DNA from: JBOGEN01 sp050743265
GTDB taxonomy: Bacteria > Actinomycetota > Actinomycetes > JBOGEN01
Direction: 5' to 3'
DNA length: 10,091 nucleotides
Assembly (NCBI GenBank): GCA_050743265.1
Contig: JBOGEN010000216.1
Span: 1 to 10,091 of the forward strand
Part shown: in pieces, positions 1 to 6,951 of the stretch
Numbering within the stretch: the first letter of the stretch is position 1
Layout of the letters: each line of letters opens with the position of its first letter
Translations under genes and position numbers: made by a program
The notes under the pieces: model-generated
What the model was told of the DNA's origin: nothing
Databases searched by the model: none
The model's input: the letters and a program-made list of their open reading frames with translations, nothing else

Positions 1-628
1 CGCCGGGCTCAGACGGGACGGGCGTCGGCGCCGGCTCCGGCATCGGCACGTCGGGGCTCGAGTCGCCGGGGGCCGGCGCGGGGGCGCCGCTCGAGGTCGG
101 GCGCGCGGTCGTGGTCCCGTTCGAGCCGGCGGTCTGGGTCGTCGTCGGGCTCGCGGTCGTCGTCGGGGTCTGGCTGTCGCCCCCACCGGACCCGATGGTC
201 GTCGGGGACTGCGACGACGTCGTGCTCGCCCCGGCGGCGTCCTCGTCCTGCGACGGCACGACGGGGGACGTCGCTGCCGCCGGGGAGGGTGCGGGCGACG
301 GCGTGGGCAGGGCGACGGTGCTCGTCCCCGACGCGGTGCCGGGGGACTTGGCAAACGGCGCGGGCGCCGGACGCGGCACAGGTGACGACGGCATCGCGGA
401 CAGCACGTCCAGCTCGCTCGGGGTGGTGATCGCCACCGGACCGGGCGCGCGCAGGGTCGGCAGCGAAGAGAAGGCGGATCCCGGGCCGGGGACCCCGCGC
501 AGCGCGGCCACGGTCAGCCCGGCGACGGCACCCGCGGTGGCCACGGTAAGGGCGACGAGTCCCAGCACGGAGGCGGCCACACGGGCATCCGTCCCCGCGA
601 CCTCGCGCTGCTCACGGTGCTTCGCCAT
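1..628 (-). CDS. Membrane-anchored Pro/Thr/Ser-rich protein, C-terminus off left edge
   Basis: I do not recognise a family. The frame read leftward from ATG at 628 stays open for 209 codons to the window edge, so the gene is partial. The product starts with a short charged segment (MAKHREQREV), followed by one hydrophobic segment at about residues 17-43, rich in Ala, Val, Leu and Gly. No cleavage site is obvious, so a type II membrane anchor is more likely than a secreted protein. From about residue 85 onward the chain is almost entirely Pro, Thr, Ser, Ala and Gly, as in an extended extracytoplasmic stalk; any folded domain would lie beyond the edge. A GGAG sits about 6 bases before the ATG. 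The third codon positions are strongly G/C, supporting this frame over the overlapping plus-strand frame. The gene is divergent from the aldehyde dehydrogenase at 784. Confidence 0.65.
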   Translation of the reverse strand, partial: MAKHREQREVAGTDARVAASVLGLVALTVATAGAVAGLTVAALRGVPGPGSAFSSLPTLRAPGPVAITTPSELDVLSAMPSSPVPRPAPAPFAKSPGTASGTSTVALPTPSPAPSPAAATSPVVPSQDEDAAGASTTSSQSPTTIGSGGGDSQTPTTTASPTTTQTAGSNGTTTARPTSSGAPAPAPGDSSPDVPMPEPAPTPVPSEPG

Positions 629-650
629 CTCACGCTCCGGCCTCGTGCCC

Positions 651-671
651 GCCCCGGGCACTGCCCGGGGC
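651..671. repeat. Perfect 10-bp inverted repeat between divergent genes
   Basis: Two arms of ten bases (gccccgggca and tgcccggggc) are separated by a single base. The site lies 22 bases upstream of the start codon of the minus-strand membrane protein gene and about 110 bases upstream of the aldehyde dehydrogenase. It could be a dyad-symmetric operator for the divergent promoters or a hairpin in the leader of the minus-strand transcript. With a one-base spacer the RNA hairpin would have to open its central pairs. No T-tract follows on either strand, so a classical terminator is less likely. Confidence 0.5.
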
Positions 672-714
672 TGGGGTGCTCGGCAGGTTCCTCCGTTCGC
701 GGTAGACCGAGAGG

Positions 715-742
715 GTGATTCTCCCTCGCACAGTCCTAGGGT
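715..742 (+). promoter_or_regulatory. Possible promoter for the aldehyde dehydrogenase gene
   Basis: TAGGGT at 737-742 fits the actinobacterial TANNNT -10 pattern. Sixteen bases upstream, GTGATT at 715-720 matches three of six positions of TTGACA. Transcription would begin near 749, giving a leader of about 35 bases that contains the GGAGG ribosome site at 774-778. This is a weak motif call with no other support. Confidence 0.25.
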
Positions 743-783
743 GAGGAGGGGTCTTTCGTCGAGCCCGAGAGAGGGAGGTCTTC

Positions 784-2226
784 GTGGCCACCGACATGAT
801 GTTCCACCCGCGAGGGATGCTGATCGACGGGGCCTGGCGTGATGCCGGGGAACGGGGCACCTCCGAGGTGCGCTCACCGTACGACGGCTCGCTGCTGGCC
901 ACGGTCCCCGCCGGTGGCCAAGGCGACGTCGACCGCGCCGTCTCCGCCGCGAAGGATGCCCTGACCAGGGACGACTTCGCGCGTCCGGACCGGGCCGCAC
1001 TGCTGGACCGGGCCGCCGTCGTCCTCGCCGAGCGCACCGAGGAGTTCGCACGCATCGTTGCCGCCGAGGCCGCCAAGCCGATCAAGACCGCGCGGGCCGA
1101 GGCGGCCAGGGCCGTCGAGACGTTCCGGTTCTCCGCCGCCGAGGCGCGGACGTTCACCGGCGAGGTCGTGCCGATGGAGGCCACCGCGTCCGCCACCGAC
1201 AAGACGGCGTTCACGCTGCGTGTGCCGATCGGGGTGGTCGCGGCGATCTCGCCGTTCAACTTCCCCCTGAACCTTGTCGCGCACAAGATCGCCCCGGCCA
1301 TCGCGGCGGGCTGCCCGGTCGTGCTCAAGCCGGCCTCGCAGACCCCGGTCTCGGCGATGACGCTCGTCGAGATGCTGCACGACCTCGGCGTACCCCGGGG
1401 GTGGCTCAACATCGTCACCGGCAGCGGGTCGGCCGTCGGCGGTGCGCTCACCGGCCACCCCGACGTGTCGTACGTGACGTTCACCGGCTCCCCCGAGGTC
1501 GGGTGGGGCATCCAGGAGAGGGCCCCTCGCAAGAAGGTACGCCTCGAGCTCGGCTCGAACTCGCCTTTGATCGTGGATGCCGACGGCGACTGGGAGACGG
1601 CGGCGACCAAGGCGGCAGTGCACGGGTTCAGCCACGCCGGGCAGTCCTGCATCTCGACCCAGCGCGTGTACGTGCACGAGTCCGTCGCGGACGACTTCCT
1701 CGGCGTCCTGGTGCCCAAGGTCGAGGCGCTGCGTACCGGCGACCCGATGAGCGAGGACACGGACCTGTCCAGCCTCATCTCCGGCGACGACACCACGCGC
1801 GTCTCGTCCTGGATCGAGGAGGCCACCGCCGCCGGGGCCAAGGTGCTCTGCGGGGGCGAGGTGGTCGACGGCGTGCTGCGCCCGACCGTGGTCGACAACG
1901 TCACCGCGGACATGAAGCTGCAGTGCCGCGAGATCTTCGGTCCGGTCGTCACGATCACCCGGTTCCGCGGGTTCGACGACGCGCTGGCCGCCGCGAACGA
2001 CTCCGTGTTCGGGCTGCAGGCCGGGGTCTTCACCCGCGACGTGGGCAAGGCGCTCAAGGCGGCGCGGACGCTTCAGTTCGGCGGCGTCCTCGTGAACGAG
2101 GTGCCCACCGCACGGGCCGACCAGCAGCCGTACGGCGGCGTGAAGGACTCGGGCAACACCCGCGAGGGTCCGCGGTACGCCGTCGAGGAGATGACCGAGC
2201 TGCGGCTGGTGACGCTGCAGGGGTGA
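784..2226 (+). CDS. NAD(P)-dependent aldehyde dehydrogenase family protein
   Basis: This 480-residue protein has the usual length and full catalytic layout of the ALDH superfamily, which oxidises aldehydes to carboxylic acids with NAD(P)+. Visible elements in order are the PFNFP motif with oxyanion-hole Asn159, cofactor-binding Lys182 in LKPAS, the glycine motif FTGSPEVG at 233-240, general-base Glu255 in LELG, nucleophile Cys289 in GQSCIS, and EIFGPV at 383-388. The GQSCIS..R surroundings of the cysteine resemble the lactaldehyde/non-phosphorylating GAPDH-like branch of the superfamily rather than betaine-aldehyde dehydrogenases; this is recalled, not searched. The substrate cannot be read from the sequence. 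The GTG start at 784 was chosen because GGAGG at 774-778 lies 5 bases before it; ATG at 796 would be too far from that site. No signal peptide is seen, so it is cytoplasmic. It appears monocistronic and converges on cydC. Confidence 0.93.
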   Translation: MATDMMFHPRGMLIDGAWRDAGERGTSEVRSPYDGSLLATVPAGGQGDVDRAVSAAKDALTRDDFARPDRAALLDRAAVVLAERTEEFARIVAAEAAKPIKTARAEAARAVETFRFSAAEARTFTGEVVPMEATASATDKTAFTLRVPIGVVAAISPFNFPLNLVAHKIAPAIAAGCPVVLKPASQTPVSAMTLVEMLHDLGVPRGWLNIVTGSGSAVGGALTGHPDVSYVTFTGSPEVGWGIQERAPRKKVRLELGSNSPLIVDADGDWETAATKAAVHGFSHAGQSCISTQRVYVHESVADDFLGVLVPKVEALRTGDPMSEDTDLSSLISGDDTTRVSSWIEEATAAGAKVLCGGEVVDGVLRPTVVDNVTADMKLQCREIFGPVVTITRFRGFDDALAAANDSVFGLQAGVFTRDVGKALKAARTLQFGGVLVNEVPTARADQQPYGGVKDSGNTREGPRYAVEEMTELRLVTLQG

Positions 2227-2236
2227 CCCGGGCCGC

Positions 2237-2267
2237 TGTTGGCCACTTGCTGGCCCTTGTTGGCCCC
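2237..2267. repeat. Three tandem TGYTGGCC units between convergent genes
   Basis: Copies of TGTTGGCC, TGCTGGCC and TGTTGGCC begin at 2237, 2248 and 2258, so the period is 10-11 bases. They fill most of the 49-base gap between the stop of the aldehyde dehydrogenase and the stop of cydC. The GGCC cores are self-complementary, and GGGCC at 2230-2234 can pair with GGCCC at 2252-2256, so the array could form short alternative hairpins and act as a bidirectional terminator. No T-tract is present. The three-copy pattern is directly visible; any role is inference. Confidence 0.5.
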
Positions 2268-2275
2268 GCCTCCGG

Positions 2276-4024
2276 CTACGCCACCGACGGCAGCGGCGCG
2301 GCTCGCTCGCGCTCCCACAGGTCGCGGTAGAGACCCGGGACGCGGACGAGCCCGGCATGCGTGCCGCGCTGGACGACCCTGCCGGCGTCGAGCACGAGCA
2401 CCTCGTCGACCCGGTGCAGCTCGGCAAGCCGGTGGGTGACGAGGACGGTCGTCCTGCCCTCGGTGGCGGCGAGCAGGTCGGAAGTGAGCGCGTCCGCCGT
2501 GGACGCGTCCACGTTGGCCGTCGGCTCGTCGAGCACGAGAATGCGCGGGTCCGCCAGCAGGGCGCGGGCCAGTGCGAGCCGCTGCCGCTGCCCGCCGGAC
2601 ACCGCCAGGCCGTGCTCCCCCACGGGGGTGCCGAGCCCGGAGGGGAGCCCGTCCACCCAGTCCGCCAGGCGTGCCTGGGCGAGGACGTCGTGCAGCGCCT
2701 GGTCGGAGGCACCGCCGCGGCCCACGCGCAGGTTCTCCCTGATGGTCGTGTCGAAGAGGTACGCGTCCTGTCCGCAGAGCACCACCGCGCTGCGGACGGC
2801 GTCGGAGTCGAGTGAGGGCAGGGGGACACCCCCCAGGGTGGCCAGACCGGACTCGACCTCGCAGAACCGGACGAGGACGGCCGCGAGGGTGCTCTTGCCG
2901 GCACCGCTCGGGCCGACGACGGCGAGGCGACGGCCCGGGGCCAGGTCGAGGTCCACGCCGTCGAGCGCGAGCGGCGCGTCCGGACGCCACCGGGCGCGCA
3001 CGCCCCCCAGGTGCAGGGCCAGCGGGCCGTCCGGGAGCGGGGTGGGAGTGGCCGGCTCGGCGACGGGCGGCGCCGTCGCGCACACCGCGTCCACGCGGAC
3101 ACGAGCAGCCCTGACCCGCTGGCGAGCGGCGACCGCCGCCGGTACGGCACCCACGGCCTCGGTGAGGGCGAGCGGCACGAGGGCGAGCGCGGCGAGCCAG
3201 ACCCCGTCCAAGGCACCCGACCGGACAGCCGGGACGCCCACGGCCAGCGCGCCCGCGACCGCGAGGCCCATCGCCAAGGCGGACACCCCCGCGCCCAGCC
3301 CTCCGGCCCAGGCGGACCGGCGGGCCAGCCGGGTGAGGTCGGCGTCCACCTCGTCCACCCTGGCGAGTCGCGCCTCGGCCGCACCGAAGGCGAGAAGGTC
3401 CGGTGCCCCGTGGAGCGTCTCGACGACCTCGGCGGCGAGCGCTCCCCGGGTGACGGCCACGCGCGCCTCAGCCCGTGCTCCGGCGCGCGCCGTCAGCCAG
3501 GGACCGACGACCCCGCCCGTGGCGAGGGCCACGAGCAACAGCAGCCCCGCGACCGGGAGCAAGCCGCTCACCAGCAGGACGGAGGCGCCCCCGACCACCG
3601 CGGCGCACACGCACGGCAGCAGGACGCGGACGAGACGGTCCTGCTCGGTGTCGACGTCGGAGACGAAGCGGCTGAGCAGGTCCCCGCTGCGGAACGCGGG
3701 GAGCCCGCCCGGAGCCAGGGGGACGAGCCGGGTGAACACGCGTACCCGGAGTGCGGTGAGGGCCCGCAGGGCGGCGTCGTGGCCGACGAGGCGCTCGACG
3801 TACCGGAAGACCCCCCGGGACAGCGCGAACGCGCGCACCGACGCGACCGCGACCATGAGGTAGAGCACGGGTGGTTGCTGCGCGGCCCGGGAGATGAGCC
3901 ACGCCGAGGTGGCCATGAGCCCCACCCCGCTGCCCAGGGCGAGGACGCCGGCGAACCCGGCCAGCACGGTCCGGCGGCGCAGCGTGCGCGCGGCGCGAGT
4001 CGACTCGTGCAGGTCCCGACTCAC
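2276..4024 (-). CDS. cydC: Thiol reductant ABC exporter subunit CydC
   Basis: This 582-residue ABC half-transporter pairs with CydD to export glutathione-like or cysteine thiols across the membrane, a function required for cytochrome bd assembly and periplasmic redox balance in E. coli. The N-terminal membrane domain (about 1-300) carries the CydC-typical stretch GSGVGLMATSAWLISRA followed by SRGVFRYVERLVGHD (about 31-83). The nucleotide-binding domain (about 335-575) is complete: Walker A GPSGAGKST at 371-379, Q-loop Gln419, signature VSGGQRQR at 475-482, Walker B ILVLDE at 495-500 and switch His531. The GTG start at 4024 overlaps the cydD TGA in a GTGA sequence, indicating translational coupling. 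Many actinobacteria use mycothiol rather than glutathione, so the exported thiol here is uncertain. The gene is the distal member of the operon and ends 49 bases from the convergent dehydrogenase. Confidence 0.92.
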   Translation of the reverse strand: MSRDLHESTRAARTLRRRTVLAGFAGVLALGSGVGLMATSAWLISRAAQQPPVLYLMVAVASVRAFALSRGVFRYVERLVGHDAALRALTALRVRVFTRLVPLAPGGLPAFRSGDLLSRFVSDVDTEQDRLVRVLLPCVCAAVVGGASVLLVSGLLPVAGLLLLVALATGGVVGPWLTARAGARAEARVAVTRGALAAEVVETLHGAPDLLAFGAAEARLARVDEVDADLTRLARRSAWAGGLGAGVSALAMGLAVAGALAVGVPAVRSGALDGVWLAALALVPLALTEAVGAVPAAVAARQRVRAARVRVDAVCATAPPVAEPATPTPLPDGPLALHLGGVRARWRPDAPLALDGVDLDLAPGRRLAVVGPSGAGKSTLAAVLVRFCEVESGLATLGGVPLPSLDSDAVRSAVVLCGQDAYLFDTTIRENLRVGRGGASDQALHDVLAQARLADWVDGLPSGLGTPVGEHGLAVSGGQRQRLALARALLADPRILVLDEPTANVDASTADALTSDLLAATEGRTTVLVTHRLAELHRVDEVLVLDAGRVVQRGTHAGLVRVPGLYRDLWERERAAPLPSVA

Positions 4025-5706
4025 GGCCCGGCCCTCACCGGGTCGAGGCGGACGACCTCGTCCGCGGCCTGCACCACCGCGGGACGGTGCGACACGAGCA
4101 GGACGGTCCGCCCCACCGCCAGGAGGCGGATCGCAGTCACGACCGCCGCCTCGCTCTCCCCGTCGAGGTGGGCGGTGGGCTCGTCGAGCACGAGGAGGGG
4201 GGTGTCCCGAAGGAAGGCCCGGGCCAGTGCGAGCCGCTGCCGCTGGCCCGCCGACAGCCCCGCGCCTCGGTCACCGAGGACGTGGGCGAGGCCGCCCGGC
4301 AACGCGTCCACGACGTCCTCGGCGTCGGCGAGCCGGATCGCCCGGCCCACCGCCGCGTCGGGCGCCGCCGGGTCCCCGAGCCGGACGTTGTCGGCGACGG
4401 TCCCGGCGAACAGGGCCGGGCGCTGGGGGACGTAGGCGACCTGCTGTCGCCACGCGTCCGGGTCGAGGTCGGCGAGCTCGACCTCCCCGATCCGGACGTG
4501 CCCCTCGGTCGGGGCGACGAAGCCGAGCAGGACGCCCACCAGGGTCGACTTGCCCGCCCCGCTCGGCCCGACGAGGGCGACGGTGCGCCCCGGCAGCAGG
4601 GTGTGCGTGAACGCGCCGAGCGCGGGAGCGCTGCGGTCGGCGTACCGGACCGTCAGGCCCTCGAACCGGATCGGGACACGCGCGGGTGACGGCACGTCGG
4701 TCCGCGTCCCGCGGGTCGGCAGCGGTGTCTCGAGCACCGCGAACGCCCGCTCCGCCGCGGCGAGACCCTCGGCGCTCGCGTGGTAGTGCGTGCCCACCTG
4801 GCGCAGCGGCCAGTACGCCTCGGGCGCGAGGACGAGGACGAGCAGCCCGGTCTCCAGGTCGAGCCCCCCGTGGACGAGGCGGAGACCCACGCCCACGGCC
4901 ACGAGTGCGACCGACAGGGAGGCGACGAGCTCGAGGACGAGTCCGGAGAGGAACGCGAGGCGCAGCGTGCTCAGCGTGGCGCGGCGGTGCTCCTCGCCCA
5001 GCCGGTGGATCGTCGCCGCCTGCTCGCGTGCCCGGCCGAACACCCGCAGGGTCGGCAGGCCCTCGACGAGGTCGAGGAAGTGCCGGGAGAGCACGGCGAG
5101 GCGCCGCCACTGCCGCTCGGTGTGCGCGTGGGTCAGCCAGCCCACGAGCGCCATGAACAGCGGGATCAGCGGCAGCGTCAGCGCGATGATGAGCGCGCTC
5201 GTCCAGTCGGCGAGCAGGATGCGCAGGCCCACCGCGAGCGGGACGACACCCGCGAGCACGAGCGCGGGCAGGTAGCGCGCGAAGTACCCGTCGAGCGCGT
5301 CGACGCCGCGGGTGGCGAGCGTGGCGACGTCCCCCGTGCGGGCGCGCCCCTCGGAGGGTCCGAGCCGTACGGCGTGCGCGACGAGCCGCCGACGCAGGGC
5401 CGACTTCACCGCCGCACTGGTGCGGTGGGCGAGCACCTCGGTCGTCCACGCGAGCACCGCGCGCGCGGCCACGACGGCGACGAGCAGCACCAGAGCCCCG
5501 TGGACGTCGTCGAGCGTGGCCTCGCCCAGGAACGCCCGCGCCACCACGGACGCGAGCAGCGTCGCCTGCGCGACGACGAGCAGCGCGCCCACCGTCCCGG
5601 ACACGACGGACGCGACGAGGAATCCTCGCGTCGCCGCCGCGTACCGGGCGAGGCGGGGGTCGTACGGCCGCAGGCGCGGCTCGCGCGGCTCAGTCGCGAG
5701 GGGCAT
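4021..5706 (-). CDS. cydD: Thiol reductant ABC exporter subunit CydD
   Basis: This 561-residue half-transporter is the partner of CydC. The membrane domain (about 25-325) shows CydD-typical motifs: YFARYLPALVLAGVVPLAV near 141-159, and APEAYWPLRQVGTHYHASAEG at 294-314. The ATPase domain (about 345-555) has Walker A GPSGAGKST at 380-388, Q-loop Gln428, signature LSAGQRQR at 484-491 (Ala in place of the first Gly of LSGGQ), Walker B LLVLDE at 504-509 and switch His540. The ATG at 5706 was chosen because homology-like sequence (LRPYDPRLARYA) begins within 15 residues of it. A GTG at 5790 in the same frame would add 28 residues rich in Arg, Pro and Gly that look non-coding. The ribosome site at 5706 is weak, and a small ORF in another frame ends just inside this gene. 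The cydAB oxidase genes often found beside cydDC are not visible. Confidence 0.92.
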   Translation of the reverse strand: MPLATEPREPRLRPYDPRLARYAAATRGFLVASVVSGTVGALLVVAQATLLASVVARAFLGEATLDDVHGALVLLVAVVAARAVLAWTTEVLAHRTSAAVKSALRRRLVAHAVRLGPSEGRARTGDVATLATRGVDALDGYFARYLPALVLAGVVPLAVGLRILLADWTSALIIALTLPLIPLFMALVGWLTHAHTERQWRRLAVLSRHFLDLVEGLPTLRVFGRAREQAATIHRLGEEHRRATLSTLRLAFLSGLVLELVASLSVALVAVGVGLRLVHGGLDLETGLLVLVLAPEAYWPLRQVGTHYHASAEGLAAAERAFAVLETPLPTRGTRTDVPSPARVPIRFEGLTVRYADRSAPALGAFTHTLLPGRTVALVGPSGAGKSTLVGVLLGFVAPTEGHVRIGEVELADLDPDAWRQQVAYVPQRPALFAGTVADNVRLGDPAAPDAAVGRAIRLADAEDVVDALPGGLAHVLGDRGAGLSAGQRQRLALARAFLRDTPLLVLDEPTAHLDGESEAAVVTAIRLLAVGRTVLLVSHRPAVVQAADEVVRLDPVRAGP

Positions 5707-5785
5707 GGGGGACGTCCCACTCCGGCCGGGGCCCGGGCACCTGGGAGTCGGCCGCCTCCCACCGGGCGAGGTCGAGCGCGTCCAC
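5690..5785 (-). CDS. Possible 31-residue ORF overlapping the cydD start
   Basis: GTG at 5785 is preceded by GGGAGG at 5795-5790 with a 4-base spacer. It opens a 31-codon frame (VDALDLARWEAADSQV...) that ends at TGA 5692-5690, overlapping cydD by 17 bases. About 29 of 31 codons end in G or C and the composition (Asp, Ala, Glu, Leu, Trp) looks like real protein, whereas the cydD frame across the same bases reads as Arg/Pro/Gly-rich shadow. cydD itself lacks a good ribosome site, so the small ORF may feed ribosomes to cydD by coupling. It may instead be the tail of a degraded upstream gene, since the frame stays open and fairly well biased for at least 20 more codons to the right. No homology is recognised. 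Confidence 0.35.
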   Translation of the reverse strand: MDALDLARWEAADSQVPGPRPEWDVPHAPRD

Positions 5786-5977
5786 GGCACCTCCCGCGAG
5801 AGCGGCGTCGGGCGCGTCCGTGCTCAGGGCCGCCCCAGACCCCCCGACCTTCTCCCCGGCAGGGTGTCGCAGGTCAGGCCCTCGTGGCAGGCAGTTCGCC
5901 GACTCCGCGGGTCTCGCACACCGACCATCGGCGGGGTCGCGACGCGTCCCGTCCCGCCTCGCGGGTGAGAGACCGCC

Positions 5978-6002
5978 GGAACGGGGGAGGATTGAGGGCG
6001 GA
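5978..6002 (+). promoter_or_regulatory. Possible ECF-sigma-type promoter of the aldo/keto reductase
   Basis: GGAAC at 5978-5982 is followed after 16 bases by CGGA at 5999-6002. GGAAC with 15-17 bases to a CG-starting -10 is the general form of many extracytoplasmic-function sigma promoters. Transcription would start near 6009, about 21 bases before the ATG. The motif is short and in GC-rich DNA, so chance occurrence is quite possible. Confidence 0.25.
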
Positions 6003-6019
6003 CCACCCCTCCTCCCTCG
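5982..6019. repeat. Imperfect inverted repeat next to aldo/keto reductase RBS
   Basis: The arm at 5982-5990 (cgggggagg) pairs with 6011-6019 (cctccctcg) over nine positions with one G-T wobble. Inside it, AGGG at 5995-5998 pairs with CCCT at 6007-6010, leaving a 4-base bulge and an 8-base loop. The structure abuts the AAGGA ribosome site at 6020-6024. It could be a leader hairpin if transcription begins upstream of it, or an operator dyad if the ECF-like promoter is the real one; the two readings conflict. Confidence 0.4.
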
Positions 6020-6029
6020 AAGGATCTCC

Positions 6030-6887
6030 ATGCAGCAGCGCACAATCGGTGACGTCCGGGTCGGTGCGGTCGGGCTGGGCGCGATGCCCTTCTCCGTCGC
6101 CTCGCGCCACCCCGAGGAGGCCCGCTCGGTCCGTACGGTGCACGCCGCGCTGGACGCCGGGGTCACCCTCCTCGACACCGCGGACGCGTACACGCTGGAC
6201 GCCGACGACGTGGGCCACAACGAGCGCATCGTGGCCCGGGCCCTGGCCGCGTACGCCGGAGACACCTCGTCGGTCCTCGTGGCCACCAAGGGCGGGCACG
6301 TGCGGACGAAGGGCGGCGGCTGGGCCGTCGACGGCCGGCCCGAGCACATCAGGAGCGCCTGCGAGGCGTCACTGAAGACGCTCGGCGTGGACGCGATCGG
6401 GCTCTACCAGTTCCACCGCCCCGACCCGGACGTGCCGTACGCGGAGAGCGTGGGCGCCTTCCGCGAGCTGCTCGACGAGGGCAAGGTCCGCATGGTCGGC
6501 ATCTCCAACGCCCACCCGGACCAGATCCGCCTCGCCCACGACGTGCTGGGCGGGCGGCTCGCCTCGGTGCAGAACGAGTTCAGCCCGCGCTTCCGCTCGT
6601 CCGAGCCGGAGATCGGCGTGTGCGCGGAGCTGGGCGTGGCCTTCCTCCCCTGGTCGCCGCTGGGCGGCACCGGAGGGGCCGGCAAGCTCGGGTCCTCACA
6701 CGGGGAGTTCGCCGCCGTGGCGGCAGAGCGGGGCGTGACCCCGCAGGTCGTGGCGCTTGCCTGGATGCTGGCCAAGGCCGACTGCGTCATCCCCATCCCG
6801 GGAGCCAGCCGGCCCGAGTCGATCCAGGACTCGGCCACCGCCGCCGACCTGGCTCTGACCCCGGAGCAGCTGGCCACGCTCGGCTGA
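6030..6887 (+). CDS. Aldo/keto reductase family oxidoreductase
   Basis: This 285-residue cytoplasmic protein is a TIM-barrel NADPH-dependent aldo/keto reductase of normal family length, reducing carbonyls to alcohols. The catalytic tetrad is complete: Asp49 and Tyr54 in DTADAY, Lys87 in VATKGG and His129 in YQFHRPD. Further family marks are GKVRMVGISN at 151-160, QNEFSP at 181-186, WSPLGG at 208-213 and the cofactor-phosphate loop IPIPGASRPESIQDS at 254-268. The ATG at 6030 was chosen because GAAGGA at 6019-6024 lies 5 bases upstream and the barrel's first strand (VRVGAVGLGAMPFS) begins right after it; a GTG at 5820 would add 70 residues of non-coding character. The natural substrate cannot be told. 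It is divergent from cydDC, separated by 323 bases, and a possible hairpin follows its stop. Confidence 0.93.
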   Translation: MQQRTIGDVRVGAVGLGAMPFSVASRHPEEARSVRTVHAALDAGVTLLDTADAYTLDADDVGHNERIVARALAAYAGDTSSVLVATKGGHVRTKGGGWAVDGRPEHIRSACEASLKTLGVDAIGLYQFHRPDPDVPYAESVGAFRELLDEGKVRMVGISNAHPDQIRLAHDVLGGRLASVQNEFSPRFRSSEPEIGVCAELGVAFLPWSPLGGTGGAGKLGSSHGEFAAVAAERGVTPQVVALAWMLAKADCVIPIPGASRPESIQDSATAADLALTPEQLATLG

Positions 6888-6893
6888 GGGCGT

Positions 6894-6918
6894 GGCCGGG
6901 CCCACCGCGTCCCCGGCC
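6894..6918 (+). terminator. Possible GC-rich terminator hairpin after aldo/keto reductase
   Basis: GGCCGGG at 6894-6900 pairs perfectly with CCCGGCC at 6912-6918 around an 11-base loop, starting 7 bases after the TGA. There is no following T-tract, which is common for hairpin terminators in GC-rich actinobacteria but also makes a chance palindrome hard to exclude. Confidence 0.35.
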
Positions 6919-6951
6919 TCACCCGGGCTACCGGACCGTCGTGGGAAAGCG

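Larger units (their letters stand above)
5707..6029. other. Divergent intergenic region between cydD and aldo/keto reductase
   Basis: These 323 bases hold no confidently called gene. The left part (to 5785) contains most of the small ORF preceding cydD. The middle (about 5880-5975) shows no consistent coding signal in any frame and presumably carries the cydDC promoter, but I could not pick one out. I saw no Rex-type inverted repeat (TGTGAA...TTCACA), which controls cytochrome bd genes in some actinobacteria. The right end carries a GGAAC...CGGA promoter-like motif, a hairpin and the ribosome site of the aldo/keto reductase. Confidence 0.6.

Noticed and set aside
709..727. GAGGG...CCCTC inverted repeat upstream of the dehydrogenase
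   Set aside because: Only five pairs around a 7-base loop; expected by chance in such GC-rich DNA.
111..842. Long plus-strand open frame over the left region
   Set aside because: It overlaps the better-supported minus-strand frame (membrane segment, ribosome site, G/C third positions) and runs into the aldehyde dehydrogenase; its composition is that of a shadow frame.
874..3384. 836-codon minus-strand open frame
   Set aside because: It lies antisense to the aldehyde dehydrogenase and out of frame with cydC, and its translation is Arg/Gly/Pro-rich without domains, as expected for stop-poor GC-rich DNA.
5707..5790. 28-residue N-terminal extension of CydD from GTG at 5790
   Set aside because: The added residues are Arg/Pro/Gly/Ser-rich and non-coding in character, GTG 5790 has no proper ribosome site, and family-like sequence starts just after ATG 5706.
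5820..6029. 70-residue extension of the aldo/keto reductase from GTG at 5820
   Set aside because: The barrel begins right after ATG 6030, which has a well-placed GAAGGA; the extension has no family features.
5787..6029. Possible Rex or other redox operator upstream of cydDC
   Set aside because: I looked for a TGTGAA...TTCACA-like dyad and found none in the gap.
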